A stretch of 34,191 nt of DNA. Origin: JBECKS01 sp964557005 (GTDB lineage: Bacteria; Pseudomonadota; Gammaproteobacteria; Pseudomonadales; JBECKS01). Below, in pieces: positions 33,762 through 34,191 of this stretch. Location of the stretch: the NCBI GenBank assembly GCA_964557005.1, contig CAZKYI010000015.1:1-34191 (forward strand), in the 5' to 3' direction. The notes beneath the pieces are model-generated. The model was not told the origin of the DNA and made no database searches. It worked only from the letters and a program-made list of their open reading frames with translations. Made by a program: the position numbers and the translations under genes. Each line of letters starts with the position of its first letter. Within the stretch, counting starts at the first letter, position 1.

Positions 33762-34049
33762 TCATTCTGCACCTAGGAAAACGACAACCTTTTCTTGTGT
33801 GCATTTTCCTTGATAGAGACCTGCTACAAAAATTGCGTCGTCTAAAAGGCAAGCGTCAATAACATCAGCAACTTCACTAAACACAGACAGATTTCCTTTA
33901 TCATTATTCACATGTATAAAAATAAAAAGGAGTGCAGAGTCGATAGGTGATTGCAGTTGCTGTTCACATTGTTTTTTCCAGCGATTGAAGTTGTTGGTAT
34001 TCATATCCGCAAGTGCAAAGCTTTTCCAAATCATTATTCTTCCACCCAT
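33762..34049 (-). CDS. FtsZ-like protein, C-terminal part
   Basis: A 95-aa ORF from the first ATG, but the reading frame and the homology pattern continue upstream (see 34050-34191). The pattern after the T7 loop follows FtsZ: a methionine-rich strand region (GGRIMIWKSFALAD), a helix ending in QQLQSPID where FtsZ has a Ser-Pro pair, strand ALLFIFIHV, then LSVFSEVADVIDACLLDDAIFVAGLY and the last strand VVVFLGAE. These align in order with the FtsZ C-terminal domain (for example VLVNIT, LDEFETVGNTIR, VVIGTS, RVTVVATG). The GTPase domain is not in the window. ATG 34049 is probably not the true start. Confidence 0.7.
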   Translation of the reverse strand: MGGRIMIWKSFALADMNTNNFNRWKKQCEQQLQSPIDSALLFIFIHVNNDKGNLSVFSEVADVIDACLLDDAIFVAGLYQGKCTQEKVVVFLGAE

Positions 34050-34191
34050 ACAAGCTCGCAGGTCTACATAATCAAGCCCTATCAGAGAGCGCTCGTGTAT
34101 GCAAATGGATTCTATCGCAGCAAATTGCTCTGATTCTGTAATCCCCCCAAGAAACCGGAGCGTTGATAAGTAGAAAATTCTAAACTAGAGA
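34050..34191 (-). pseudogene. Upstream in-frame extension of the FtsZ-like gene (edge, broken or partial)
   Basis: The frame of the preceding entry stays open to 34184, with no ATG, GTG or TTG. It encodes FAAIESICIHERSLIGLDY and VDLRACM, which matches the spacing of FtsZ helix 7 and T7 loop (IAELITRPGLINLDFADV, TVM). The T7 aspartates correspond to codons at 34071-34073 and 34062-34064, with Gly in place of the usual Asn. An in-frame TAG occurs at 34185-34187. A different frame is open from the window edge to a run of six G (34142-34147, complement), so a frameshift there, a sequencing error or a degraded gene are all possible. Confidence 0.55.

Overview
The window looks like a chromosomal piece of a moderate-GC, probably marine or aquatic gammaproteobacterium. 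The order coiled-coil protein, NAD kinase, YeaC-like protein, PepN, the gammaproteobacterial type of MetRS body, Dcd and tRNA-Asp/tRNA-Leu all fit this. A placement near Cellvibrionales/Spongiibacteraceae is an inference from gene content only, not a measurement.

Layout. (1) 1-5359, housekeeping on the plus strand: the 3' part of tRNA-Asp, a coiled-coil protein with a Cys-rich tail, nadK, a DUF1315/YeaC protein and pepN. (2) 5363-9453, minus strand: a predicted outer-membrane barrel, a TetR regulator and a MetRS that lacks the usual C-terminal tRNA-binding domain. (3) 9583-17345: DUF2889 protein, dcd, a 3-hydroxyisobutyryl-CoA hydrolase-like protein, a lipoprotein with an HExxH motif, an SDR, a multi-pass flippase-like protein, an enoyl-CoA hydratase, a histidine phosphatase and a NUDIX hydrolase. 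(4) 17356-19645, minus strand: an FAD-dependent oxidoreductase, tRNA-Leu(CAG) with its promoter, and an orphan ParA. (5) 19763-26747: a hydroxysteroid-dehydrogenase-like SDR, an acyl-CoA synthetase, a LuxR-type response regulator converging on a 7TM sensor kinase, then an hsaC-like extradiol dioxygenase and kshA. The last two carry out ring-opening steps of the 9,10-seco steroid pathway, so the host probably degrades steroids.

(6) 26822-34191 is an accessory, AT-richer region that looks like a defence/toxin-antitoxin island. It holds an AbiE-type pair in reversed order (toxin first) under a long inverted-repeat operator, and a ribbon-helix-helix antitoxin-like protein with three CCATAT boxes spaced 10 bp apart. 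Divergent to the latter is a RhuM-Fic/Doc fusion. Then come a PD-(D/E)XK nuclease candidate, a cluster of strong stem-loops, an unknown 183-aa protein, a PLD-type nuclease candidate and an unknown 296-aa protein. At the right edge is the C-terminal half of a protein whose sequence pattern matches FtsZ, including the T7 synergy-loop aspartates.

The most original material is the island's right half (30104-34191): a possible nuclease/PLD cluster of unknown type, the multi-hairpin element, and the FtsZ-like fragment with its unknown partner. All function calls come from reading motifs by eye; no database search was run.
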